Shown here piece by piece: positions 1 through 12,000 of a DNA stretch of 64,000 nt. Source of the DNA: Boesenbergia rotunda (Eukaryota; Streptophyta; Magnoliopsida; Zingiberales; Zingiberaceae); assembly GCA_024364735.1 (NCBI GenBank), contig JAGFNQ010008318.1, positions 123,305 to 187,304 of the forward strand. The letters are read 5' to 3'. The position numbers were made by a program, and so were the translations under genes. Every line of letters starts with the position of its first letter. Position 1 is the first letter of the stretch. Below the pieces are notes generated by a model that did no database searches, was not told where the DNA came from, and was given only the letters and a program-made list of their open reading frames with translations.

Positions 1-583
1 ACCATCTAATGGAGGAGCACATAGAAATTGTGTACTGAATTGCTATCTAAAAATGACTCCTAGAAAAGGGTTACTTTTCAAGAAGAATGAATGTAGAGAT
101 ATAGTTCTATACTCCAATGCAGACTGGGCAGGAAGCCAATTAGATAGGGTATGACTCATTCATTTTGGGTAACCTTATAATATGGAGAAGTAAGAAATAG
201 TCTATGGCTTCCAGAAGCCAGAGGCTGAACTAAGAGCCTTAGCCATAGTAATTTGTGAGGAATATGAATCAGGTGAGTTATGACTGAGTTGGGATGAGTT
301 TGAGAATATGGCGAAGCTGAAGTGCTATAATCAAGTCTCACTATTAGCATTGCAAACGATCCAGTTTATCATGAGAGAAAAAAACGTATGGAGATTGATC
401 AATATTTTATAGCCGAGAAAATTTTGAACTTGGAAGTGCAATTGATCTATACTCCTACACGAAAGCAACTCGCATGAGAGCAACTCACAGACATCTTAAC
501 TAAGATGCCGTTAAGATCTAACTTTGAGGAACTATGTAACAAGTTGGGCAGATACAATATGTACAACCAAACATGAGGGGGAG
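1..583 (+). pseudogene. Copia RNase H / polyprotein 3' end, decayed
   Basis: This is the C-terminal end of a Ty1/Copia polyprotein: the RNase H domain and the tail before the stop. Translating the + strand gives pieces such as YSNADWAGSQLDR, then AIAN-type and HERKKRMEIDQYFIAEK, then LTDILTKMPLRSNFEEL and a stop just before a purine tract GAGGGGGAG. This order is the usual Copia ending (ADWAG..DR, ..TKH.E.D.HF.., ..DILTK.L). Several frameshifts and stops are present, so it is not functional. The rest of the element lies left of the window. It lies immediately upstream of exons of the PHD gene in the same orientation, probably inside one of that gene's introns. Confidence 0.8.
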
Positions 584-882
584 TGTTGAATTTCCCTCAA
601 AGTTAGCATATTTAAATTTAAATGTGGATTTTCCTAAATCTGAATTTTCTTATAATCTGGATTTTATCCTATTATCTAGATTTTCCTACATGGAGTACCT
701 TAAGTTTAGGATGATAATTAATGGTAATTTTCTTGTTTTTAGGAATTTTTACTATGTTCAGCCATGCAAATATTAGGATGTATTATTCTCCAATTGAAGC
801 AATGAGGAATAAAATTATTCTTCCTAAAAAGTCTTCATTTTTATAATAATTAATATTGTATTAGTTCTCTTAATTTTATTTG
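584..882 (+). repeat. 3' LTR of the Copia fragment (right edge approximate)
   Basis: The polypurine tract at about 575-583 is directly followed by TGTTGAA, the usual start of a plant LTR. The AT-rich sequence to about 880 fits an LTR. The right edge cannot be fixed because the 5' LTR and the target duplication lie outside the window; the next coding exon starts at 919, so the LTR must end before that. Confidence 0.55.
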
Positions 883-918
883 CATGCCATGTCTAATATA
901 AGGAATTGTATTCTTCAG

Positions 919-3900
919 TGGTTGTTGGAGACAAGTTTTAGGAGAGGACAAGAAGACCCCATACAAGGATTGGTAATATTTTTTGCTATTATTTATATGA
1001 CTACTTGTTCGATAAATTCATTTTACATCAAACTAATTTTTGTAGATGAATACCATTTAACCAATGATTTTGTTTTTTTTTTTGTATTCTATTGCTCATT
1101 GTTGTAGAATATTTCTTTAACATTTGTTGTTTGCAGGACACTAGTTCCAAAGGGAAGGACATCTGCTCTATATGCCATCTCAATGTTGGTTCATGCCTAA
1201 AGGTCTGTCCTTTTCTATAGTATAATGGAACATCTTAGAAACTTAAAACTACAACCCTTTGTTGACTATGTCTTCTGCCTTCCAAATGCAGTGCAGCTAT
1301 GGAAATTGTAAGTGTCATTTTCATCCTTTCTGTGCTAGTAGTGCTGGGTTTTACATGAATGCCAAGGTTACTGGCAGCAGCATACAACACAAGGCCTATT
1401 GTGGCAAACATAGTGTAGAGCAGAGAGAGGTAATACAATTCTGCATTGTATTTTGTCCATGTCTTTCTTTAACTTGAATGGATTTGTTTTTTTTTCTCGC
1501 TTTATGTTGCCTCCTAATATAAATGTCATAAAGTATCAATCATTAGAATTATAAGATATGGATCAGTGCTTATTCTTTTGCGAAAACTTGTATAGAAATA
1601 GATAGGAAAGGAGAGAAGGGAAAGGAAATACGAGAAAACCCTGAGAAAATACATAATTTAGGCTTTATAAATATCTCTTGTACATTGTATTCATCTTTAA
1701 ACAGTATCTGCTGTATCTCAATGTGGTTTGGTTCTTTTTTATAGGCAGACAACCGACAGTGTGGAGTTGAGGATCTTAAGAGTTTAAAACAAATAAGGGT
1801 GAGTCTCTTCTTTGTCTTCTAGTTAGAGATAAAGAGTTTCTTTTTTCTTCATTGCTTTTAATACATAATCAAAGATCCCATCTCAAATTTAATTTTCTCT
1901 CAAAAGTACAATGCTTTAGTTTCATCTATAACATTAAATATTTTCATGGATAAATTATTAGCTGTTTGTTATTCTATTGCCAATTTAATTGTTGATAAAA
2001 TGCAGTAGAAGCTGCAAAGTGCCATAAATTCAAACTAAAGGCATCACTATAGAATAGTGTTATGTTATAAGATACAATACTAGTTGCTTTTCTTGGTAGA
2101 CACAACCTTGTTGACAAAGTTTTATCGACTGTTATCTCCTAAAACATGGTTAAATCTTTATCTGGAGTTAGCAAGTTCTTTTCTAGAATCTAGTTTGTGC
2201 TCTTTGATATTGATTCATGTGGTAGTTATACAATAATAACAATACTCAAACCTTCATTTCAAGTGGGGTTGCCTATATGGATCCTACTCATGTGGTACTT
2301 ATAGAAATGTACACTGATTTAGCGTTTCATAGTCATTTTATTTGTCTTTTTTTCTTCTCTGTATTAACATTGACTTATATTTATTGTTTCTTTTGTTTTT
2401 ATCTAACTCATTGCATGATGACTCAAATACAACATCCAATTTAAGAATAGTGGTAAAAAATGTACTCGGTGAGTTAAGAGGACAAGCAAACACCAAATAC
2501 AAAATCTTAGGAATGAGGAAATACAGAAGAAATTAAATGAAAAAAGAGCAACCTATAAGTTACTATATACTTGTAAGAATGAAGAAAAATTAAAATGTAT
2601 GCAGTAGTTAAAAAAGAGGCCAAGAAAGTATGGAGTGAAGCCACGAATAAAACTTTCGAATGCTTGCATCGTTAGTTTGATACAAAAGGAGAAAAAAATA
2701 TCTATAGAATATTTAAAGTGAGAGAGAGGAAAACAAGAAACCTTACCTAAATAAGAAACATTATAGATGAATTTAATATGGTACTAATGAAGGATGAGGA
2801 AATAAAAGATCGGGTATTTTCATCAAATTTTTAATGCATGCTTAGATGACCAACTTAGCTTATGAAATTTACGTAGATTAGACCAGTAAAAATTTAAATT
2901 TTTAGTGAAGAACTGAAATTTTAGAAGTAGAAGTTAAATGTGATGAAAAATAGAAAAGTGGTTGGTCTGGATGATATTCCAATACAGGTATGGAGGTGCC
3001 CAGGGAAGCAAAGTGTAATGACTTATGGAGTTAAAAACAAAGAAAATGCCAAATCATCGAAGTGTAAGTACTTGAGTTCTCTTGTATAAAACAAAAGAGA
3101 CGTATAAAATTATGCAAATGAGTGATACCATGAAAAAAAGATGCAAGGAGATCAAAGTAATCAATAATCAATTTGGATTTATACCTGGATATATCTTCTT
3201 AAATAATTGATTGAAAAGTATCAAGAAAAAAACAAATTTAAACATGTAATTTGCTGACATAGAAAAAGCTTATGATAATGAGGAAAATTATGTAGAGAAT
3301 TTTAGAAAAAAAAATGTTTGCATAGCGTACATTGAGACAATTAAGGATATGTACGATGATATAATGACAAGAGTGAACTTTAGAGAGACTAACTGAAAAT
3401 GTTTTCTATAAGAATAAGATTACATTAAAAATCAATTCTATATTCATATCTTTTTTATGATAGTTACATCCAAGGTAAGTTATCATGGTGCATGTTGTTA
3501 GTAGATAAAACTCTTTTGATTGATGAGACTCAGTGAAAGAGTAAATGCTAAGCTCTAATTTTGAAGGGAGATATTGGATGTTAAAGGTTTTAGACTTAGT
3601 AAAGATAAAATATGAATTTAAGTTAAGTGGTAGTAGACGTAGTAAAACAATTGTTAAGATAGGAGATTACGAGTTACCTGTAATTGAAAAGATTCAAGTA
3701 TCTAGGAATTTTTTACAAAGGATGGAGGGGTTGATGAAGATGTTTTATATAGAATACAAGTAGGATGGTTGAATGAAGGGCATCAGATGTTCTTTGTGAT
3801 CGTAAAAGTTGTTATAAAATAACTTTTGGACCTGCTATATTATATGAAGCTGATGTTGGGCTTTGAACTGAGTACACGAGCAAAATATGAGAATCGTAGC

Positions 3901-6900
3901 AATGACGATATTAAAGTGGATGTGCAAATAAATGTGAAGATTATTGAGAAAATCAGAATTGCACCTATGTGGAAAATTTTTGAAAGTCGCATTTAAGATG
4001 GTATATACACACCCTTAGACAACCAATAAAGGTGCTAGTTAGGCGACAAATATGCATATTAATCGTGAAAGAAGGGGACACAGAAGATTTGATTTGCAAT
4101 GATAAAACAGATAAAATTCATTTAAATATAAATGATAATATATTAGAAGATTGAGCTCAATGATGTAGGAGGATCCATATAAGCAATCACACTTAGTAGG
4201 ATAAAGTCTTGGTCGTCGTTATCTAATTCTTTTCATGGTCCATTTACATTTAAGACTAAATAGTCTTGACTGTTATTTTAACCATCTGAAATTTACTGTT
4301 AGTAGTGGATATACTGGCTTGTAGTTCATTTTAACTCTAATTCTTTTTTACCCTATCCATTTTAGTTTGATTAACAAGGTTGTAAAATAAATGGTATCAT
4401 CATGTAAGGTCTTGCTTTTGTTGTTACTACTTTGTGGTTTCCAATAAATGAAAGGCTAAACTCATCCTAGCTGATTGATGGTGCAACTAAATTTATTCTC
4501 AATATTTGATATTGTTTTGTTTAGAACAACTATGTGAATATTTGCAAAATTTTAAGTTTGTAATGTAGCTTCTTGTTAGGATGAGAGAGAATAAGAGGCT
4601 CATAAGCGGGGAGCTTGTTAGTTTTTGATTAACATGTTCATTCTCTTTTTGGTTGTAAATCCTTAGTTATTTGACATTTCCTTGAGGATTTTTTTTCCCT
4701 GCAAGTGGCTATTCTAATTAAGGCTCTTATGACAGGTTGAATTGGAAAAAGTACGTCTACTTTGTGAAAGGATTATAAAGAGAGAAAAGTTAAAGGTAGT
4801 GATCTGTTGATCTTTCTTTTAATTTTATTCTTCTCTTGTTTCTTTAAAACATGTTGCTTTTGTTTTTTTATTTTTTCAGATTGTCTTTTTTTGCAATAAC
4901 AGAATGCCTTGTTTAGCTTTTATGGTTTTTTATTTTCAGTTCTCGTTCCCTTTGTTTTTGACTCGACACTAATTCCTCAATAAGACTTAAATTTCTTTTC
5001 TAATGTTGCCATATGAAAGAAATCGATCTATCTTCTTCAATTAAAAGATAAAATTACTTCTTTATGTATAATAACCCAACAAATATTCAATGACATTGTA
5101 CTTCATGCAGGATGAAACCTTATACTGCCCTCTAGTTGAATCATAAATAGATAAATGTCAACTTGTTGTATAGGATAGACAAAAGTGACAAACAAGGAAA
5201 AAGATTGACAAGATGTTTGACAAGAATAATGAAAGTAACAATGACCGAGGGTCTTTGATGGCGCAATGCAATCCTCTTAAAAGAGAGTAAAATTTGATAT
5301 TACTATATTTACATGAGAATTGTTCTATTTTCTACTTCTATATTTACTTGGGGGGAATAAAAATAAATATACATATATCATCTTTCATTTTCTCTATTCC
5401 ATTCATCTTGTTTATTTGAATGAAATAAGAAGTAAAGAAATGTTGTCAATTGTTTGTATTTATTTGATGTTTGATCTTCATTTAAATAGAAGTATTGGAT
5501 GATGAACTTCCTCTCAAATTTGATATTTTTATTTCTTTTCATTACCTCTTTCTTTCATTTAAGCAAACATGGGGCTTTAGATGAGTTGAGCTAAGCATCA
5601 CTTTTATTTTCATATTGAGATTTTTCAAGATTGGCTATTAAAAATTTTATTGAGCTCTAGTAAGCTTGAGCTTATAGTGCTGTTATTGCCCTTACAGTGC
5701 TGTTATTGCCCTTATAATTTAGTTAAAATATTGACCATAAATGCAATTCATTATTTTTTTCATTAGTAATATATATGTGCAGCTACGTAGCTCCCGCCAA
5801 TGCGGGGTTTCAGGGAAGGGCTTATTGTACGTAACCTTACCTTACACTGCAAGAGGTGGTTTCCGAGATTTTGTTAAAAATAAGAAACATGATAAATACT
5901 CAAGCGTAAGACAAATTAATAAACAAATTTATTCATATCTTGAGCTTTGTTCATGAATGTTAACTAACTGAGATCATTTGTGTTTAAGGTTATTTATTTT
6001 GTTTAATATTATATCAAATGAACAGAAACAAGCTCTTATCGAGAATATTGAGTTTGTTCACAAACATTTTGTTTATTTACAATCATAAGCAAACAACTAT
6101 AAAGGTTCAAGAAAGAGAGAGAAGTGATACATGTTCCATTGGAAAATATTAGGGGGTGTTTGGTTTGCTTCATTTTCTATTTTCATTTTTCAGAAAACCG
6201 TATTTTCTCATTTTCTGGAAAATGACTTTTTTCATTTTCTAATTTTCCAGAAAACGCTATATTTTTCTCTGGAAAACAAGGCTGGAAAATGCAAATCAAA
6301 CACGTTTTCCAGAAAATCGCATTTTCTACAGAAAATGAAAATGGAAAACAAGCCTACCAAACACCCCCTTAGGATTTCAATATCTACAAGATGTAGGAGG
6401 TTGATTTTTTTGATCATTTTGGTCTGGTTGGAGAGGTAGATGCCAGGAAGACAGGAAAAGTCAACATTAACTCTTAAAAAAATGAAATTTTGGCAAAGAT
6501 ATAATAACATGTCTCCATTAAAGCTGTGCAATAATTAAATACAATGAATATATATATATATATATTGCATATAAAAAATTAAATTTATTTTAAAAAGTTA
6601 TATATTTTTTAATTTTTTAACAATTAATTTTTTTAGAATTATTTATGAAAATTTTAAAATTATTTTTATAAAAGTTTAATCTATTTTAATTTATAAAAAT
6701 GATTTAAAGTTTGATTTTAAAAAGTATTTTACATTATATAATTATATATTATTTTGTAGTTTATTTTTTATATTTTAAATAAAAATAATAAAATTAATAT
6801 TATAATTATATTAATTACTTAACAGTTTATTTAATTATTATTAATTTATAAAATATATAATTATACTTTATATAATAATTAATTAGAAATTTTATATATA

Positions 6901-8988
6901 ATTTATGATTTTAATAAATCTAACTTTTCTTCCCTTTAATAGAACCTGCTTTGCTTCCTTTTGCCTCTTCTCCCCCTTTTCTTCTGCCTTTCATTCCGTC
7001 GCTTCTCCCCCTCGCGCCTGTTGCCATCACTGCCACCGACTCAACGCCGCCACTGCCTCACCTTCGCCTCGCCTCCGCCACCAGGAAAGTTTTCATCTCC
7101 AAATCTGGATTCCTTCGTCCTTGCTCCTTGCCCCTTCCTTCTGTTGCGCGCGTGCGACTAGGGGTGTCAATTTGGGTGGGTCGGGTCGGGTTCGGGTGGG
7201 TTGAATTTTTTTTTTTAAAAAAATACCCAACCCGAACCCGACCCGAACCCGACTTTGACCCGAAACCTATAAACCCGAACCCGAACCCGCTCCAACCCGA
7301 CAACCCGATTTAATTTTTTGAAATTATTAAATATAAATTCAAAATACTTAATAATATTTTAATTTAAACACATAATAACAAACCTTGTTTAAATTATTAA
7401 ATATGATAATTATATTAATTCATGACATAAATTTTAATTTTTAAGTTTAAAAGTTTAATTATTTAAACATTAATTTCTGTTAATTATTAAGAAGATATAT
7501 TGCACGTTGGATAGGAATTTTTTAATGATGCTGATTTCTAGATGTCATTGGAAATATTTAGCCGTTCCCATAATGTTTACAAATATCTTTGATCATTTAG
7601 ATTTTAGAGCACAAGGAACCTAACGGTAGCATGTTTCTGACAAGATTTGTGTCCATTCGGTTCCTTAAAGGCTAAAGCACATATAAATCATTAACATGAA
7701 GCTTTTCGATAGTTATTTCCCTAAGAATTACTCCCAGAAGCTGGCAAGTAATCCTTTATTTATAAGCCTTATATCTGGTGTTTTTGTTTGAGGCTTTGTT
7801 TGAGGCTTCTTGACCTTTAAGTCACTCTCATTGTATGTGTTATGTACATTTTGGAGATTGAATTGCCATAGCATATCTGGTTCAGAAGAGTCACTAGTTG
7901 GCAACGTCTAGGTCCTCTGAAATATCAGTTGCTGCATAAAATGACTCTTTTCTTTGCCTATTCAGCTCGTAGCTACTATCTTTTTTGGTGATGACATTTT
8001 TATGGCAGTGTTCATCAGGATGAACTCTCATATTAGAAAAAATTTGATGGTAAAAGATATCAGGTGACGCTTCATAACTGCTCTCCCAATCTATCATGGA
8101 ATTGCCATCTGTAGCAACTGTCTTGCTTGTTCACCGTGACTTTATCAACCCAGTCATTGTAGACAATTTGTTTATCATACTTATTAGGATGATTCATTTT
8201 GGAACTACTTAAAGGCCAAGGACAAGAGTCATTTGTTGTCAATAGATCTTGAAGATCAAAACTTGGAACTCTTCGTTTCAGCACAACATTTCCCGACCTG
8301 AAAAGAAAGCACAGTGCCCTACCACACTGCCACTTTAAAAAAAAAATGGATGGGTTCGGGTGGGTTCGGGTTGATGGGTGACTTGATTTTTAATTCGGGT
8401 CAACCCAAACCCAACCCAGAAAAAATTTTCGGGTCAGATTTCGGGTTCAACCCAATCTGACCCTAATCATAAAACCCCCAACCCTAACCCAATATTTTTC
8501 GTGTCGACTCGGGTTGGGTTATCGGGTCGTGTTCATTTTTGACACCCCTACCTAACCCAATATTTTTCGTGTCGACTCGGGTTGGGTTATCGGGTCGTGT
8601 TCATTTTTGACACCCCTACGCGCGACACACGCAATGATGCAGGCGAAATTGTTGCGCCTCTTGTGCTGATGTAGGAATGGTAAGTTTTGTGAGTTTTAGG
8701 CGGCACGACACGAGATTTCTTTCCTTGATATATATATATATATATATTATAATATATATATATATATATATATGATTTGTTTATGATCTTCTCAGGTTGC
8801 TACGGGCCAAGTTATCCTGGATGACGCACTGCGTCACCCCTTTTTTTTTTTTGGGCTTCTGGTTAAGCCATTTAAGTTTTGCCATTATAGTTTAGGGGTT
8901 GAGTTATAGTATTGAGCACAAAAAAACTTTCAAAATTTGTTTTGAGATGCTCACAAGGTGTGCGACGTTAGGGATGCGGGATAACAAA

Positions 8989-9044
<56 letters not shown>

Positions 9045-12000
9045 CTTGGGTTTGGTCTAGGGCCTTGATCTTGGTAGGCTGTTGCCTGTTATAGTTTTTG
9101 TTGGATGTTGAGGTTTCGACACTACTAGGGAGCGATTTTGTGAGGTGTGATTGACAGAAAATTGAGAAGGGTACCTTTGTGTCTGTTCTGTAGTCTTTGG
9201 ATCGAAAGGGTGAAGTTTCTGATGGTAATTGCCATTTGTCTTTAAACTCCAGCAAGTGTGGACGGCTTGTATGGGACTGATGATTTTGATGAAGAATCAA
9301 ATGACATTGCAAAAAGAAATTGGTGATGGAGGGTGGTTGAAAAGGAGTTAGAAGAAAAATGGACAATGTGCACATGATGGTCTTATTGATTTCGCAAGCT
9401 AACGTTTGGGGTTCTGTGCCATATGTTGGCGCTAAATATGCTTGGATGAAGGATCTGCAATTTCTTAGCTGAGGGAGACAAGAGCAGGCACAGATGGAGA
9501 TAAATTTCTTTGCTTAGGAGCTCGTGGGCCTGGTCACAGGGTCACCAATCATGCTTGATGGATATATCAACAGTGATGGTTGCCATTCTATTATATGACA
9601 TCTTATACAATGACATCTTCTTTAATCCTGATAAATCGGGAAGTGTTAGGGAGATGCTTTATATTGAGTGGAAACAAGTAGTTTCCTGTTTTGATTGTTG
9701 CACAAGATGAGCAGTGATGGGTGTTTGCCTGTTTAGGAAAGGAAGGAAGATTGCTGATGAGATATGGACAAGGAGAGGAGGTGAGGGAGATTTTTGAGAA
9801 GTTAACAAGATAAAGTTGTCATTCAGATGAGATCCAGGGTCGCAGGGGAGGTTCACCTCTATATCAAACAACCTATACCTCAAATGAGAAACCTAAAGCA
9901 AACTTTTAAATTTCCCCTTTTAATACCAAGTCGAAAGGACTATAACAATCTAATTAAATTACATTAGAGAAAACTATATATATCATAATAACCTAACATA
10001 TTGATAGTTCCTTATGGAACACAAGTTTCTACAAACATTCTCAATGAATTATGCTATGCTTATTGAACTTACAATGACGAAATTTTATTGCATATAGGGT
10101 AAGATGTAAAAGTTTAAGATCATTAGTTTTTTTTTTAAACACTATAATCATCCATATAGTGTAATTATGGATGATGGATATATGAAACAAACTTAATTTA
10201 GATCTTGCAATTGAATGCTTGTCTCACTTTGCTTTTGGGGTTAATCAACTGAACATTAGAGGTTTAACATGCATGAGTTTGTCTGGTGGTGGAAACATAA
10301 GATAATATATCTTTATTGAGAAACTCTGACAGACACCCAATGTTTAGTGTAAGCAACTCAATCCTCAAAAAATTAATGTGCAATAAATGTGCAAAGTAGA
10401 GACACAAAAAAGCAATATGGATAATATAATCATGATAAAATGCAAATAGGCCGTATGCAATCAGCTTACTGCCTCACACATGTAAATGTATGTACAATAG
10501 ACGAATTGTGTATATATTAAAGGATGTGTTCGAGTATCTCTTTATGTGACACTTGGCCATTTGAGATCAATGCATGGTTACAATTGTCTGCTCCTCCAGA
10601 TTGAACAACTAGATCTCAAGTGTCTGGGAATTTATCCTAATCGCCCAAACTCCCACTTTGATCTCCCTCATCTTGCCTCTGTGTGCTTCATGTTCTCCTC
10701 AGCTTACTGTGCCTATTTGACTCCTTGCTCCACCACTACCTCTTCTCTCCGTCCACAAGAAGGGGATATCTACTCCCCCATCTGCTTCCCTGTACTATCT
10801 ATTCCACAATGTTGCCTCTTTGCTGCCTAGGAAGCACAACACTTCACCTGTGACATCCTGCCTATGCGTCTCCCAGAAGCTTCTTGCTCCTTTACCTACA
10901 CTAATCGCCCATGACTTCGCCCTGTGCTACTCCCTTTCCCTTCTCAGCGGTCTCTTCCCCTAACCATAATTTTAATATCAATCACAAATCTCCTCCCTTT
11001 CCTGCCCTCTGCTAATCCCATCTTTAATGACACTACTGTCTGCATTTGAAACACCTACATATGCTACATCAAGCTTCCTAAGATTAGACACCTACTGCTC
11101 ACATCTGTGGCAGTTGCTTCTCTTCAGGTTCCTTACCTCCCTGCATCCACCCTAGAAATTCCTAATTTTGACTCACTGCCTCTGGTACTCCAACATTTAT
11201 CATGCTTTGATCTGTAAAACAAAGACGCATTGTACAACTGCATTGAGGTCACAAATAATTATGATACTGCATTGATGTATGAACATATATCTTAATATAT
11301 TGTGCAAGTCATTGAGATATGAGCAATTGTGCGCATGATATTCAAAATGGTAGGATAACAATTGAAATAATATTTTATGATCCTATGATCTGATCCTATA
11401 TCTACTTATGGTTCCTACATGTTGGATCAGGTAGCAGACGAACCTGGAGTGACCGGTCCGACCCCACGGAAGTTTCCCACCGGTCACCAGGGTAAATTGG
11501 GAAGCGCTCGCGGTGGGCGGTCTAGAAGCCCAGCGTCCCAGGGTTTGTGTCCCATTTGGAGGAAAAATTCCTGCAAAATACGCCGTAGCTAGGGATCGAA
11601 CTGCGGATGCCTGGATAGCGACTAGTTGCCCTACCGCTGCACCATAGCCTCGGGGGCCTTATGGTTCCTACATAGATCTTGATCCCATCAACTTAATTAT
11701 AATATATTTACATTTTAGCATTTATATTTACCGTAGCAAATAAATTTGTTTGTGTTATATCATTTGAGAAAGTTTTGTAATATAAGATCCTTGTTGACTC
11801 CTAAGTAGAATTCTTTATAATTATTATTGTTATTATCATTTATATTATAGTTATGATTCGTCTTATAGAGGATTGTATTTGCTATATAAAAATGAAAATT
11901 AATCGTATTTTTTTATATCTTTACTATACGAAAAATGTGTTTATGCTCATAATATTAGAATCATAATATTTAGAATACTCATATCAACTTTAATATTGAA

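Larger units (their letters stand above)
7159..8618. mobile_element. hAT-like non-autonomous element carrying a kinesin gene fragment
   Basis: The element begins TAGGGGTGTCAA and ends TTGACACCCCTA, a perfect inverted terminus. It is flanked by near-identical 8-mers CGTGCGAC (7151-7158) and CGCGCGAC (8619-8626), as expected for hAT. Both ends carry arrays of GGGTCGGGT / ACCCGAACCC motifs (7170-7310 and 8345-8600). No transposase is visible. The middle (about 7740-8300) contains a kinesin-like fragment in minus orientation. The last 68 bp are duplicated in tandem. It sits in the 9-kb intron of the PHD gene. Confidence 0.7.
6940..8690 (+). other. CT/GC-rich block resembling a first exon, split by a hAT-like element
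   Basis: After 365 bp of AT-rich DNA the composition switches at about 6940 to CT-rich then GC-rich sequence (CTTCTCCCCC, CCGCCACTGCCTCACC), like a plant 5' UTR and first exon. The block is interrupted at 7159-8618 by a hAT-like element and resumes at 8627 with two adjacent ATGs. A strong donor-like site GGTAAGTTTTG follows at 8679-8689. No long reading frame is preserved and there is no recognised protein. It may be an orphan or captured first exon, or chance. Confidence 0.3.

Noticed and set aside
7170..7310. ACCCGAACCC runs resembling telomeric repeats
   Set aside because: The motif is not the plant telomere repeat CCCTAAA in tandem, occurs in both orientations and belongs to the ends of the hAT-like element.
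6905..7313. Overlapping open frames of 66-120 codons on both strands
   Set aside because: They arise from GC-rich low-complexity sequence, run into the transposon end and lack any recognised domain or a convincing ATG start.
8992..9375. 127-codon minus-strand frame ending in the TA repeat
   Set aside because: The C-terminal half is encoded by a microsatellite (YIYIYI) and the rest matches nothing I know.
10546..10830. 94-codon frame that might be a small gene
   Set aside because: No recognisable motif, splice context or homologous family; C-rich composition makes chance frames likely.
11592..11644. Possible tRNA gene on the minus strand
   Set aside because: It has A and B boxes but no cloverleaf acceptor pairing, and is the head of a SINE with a target duplication.
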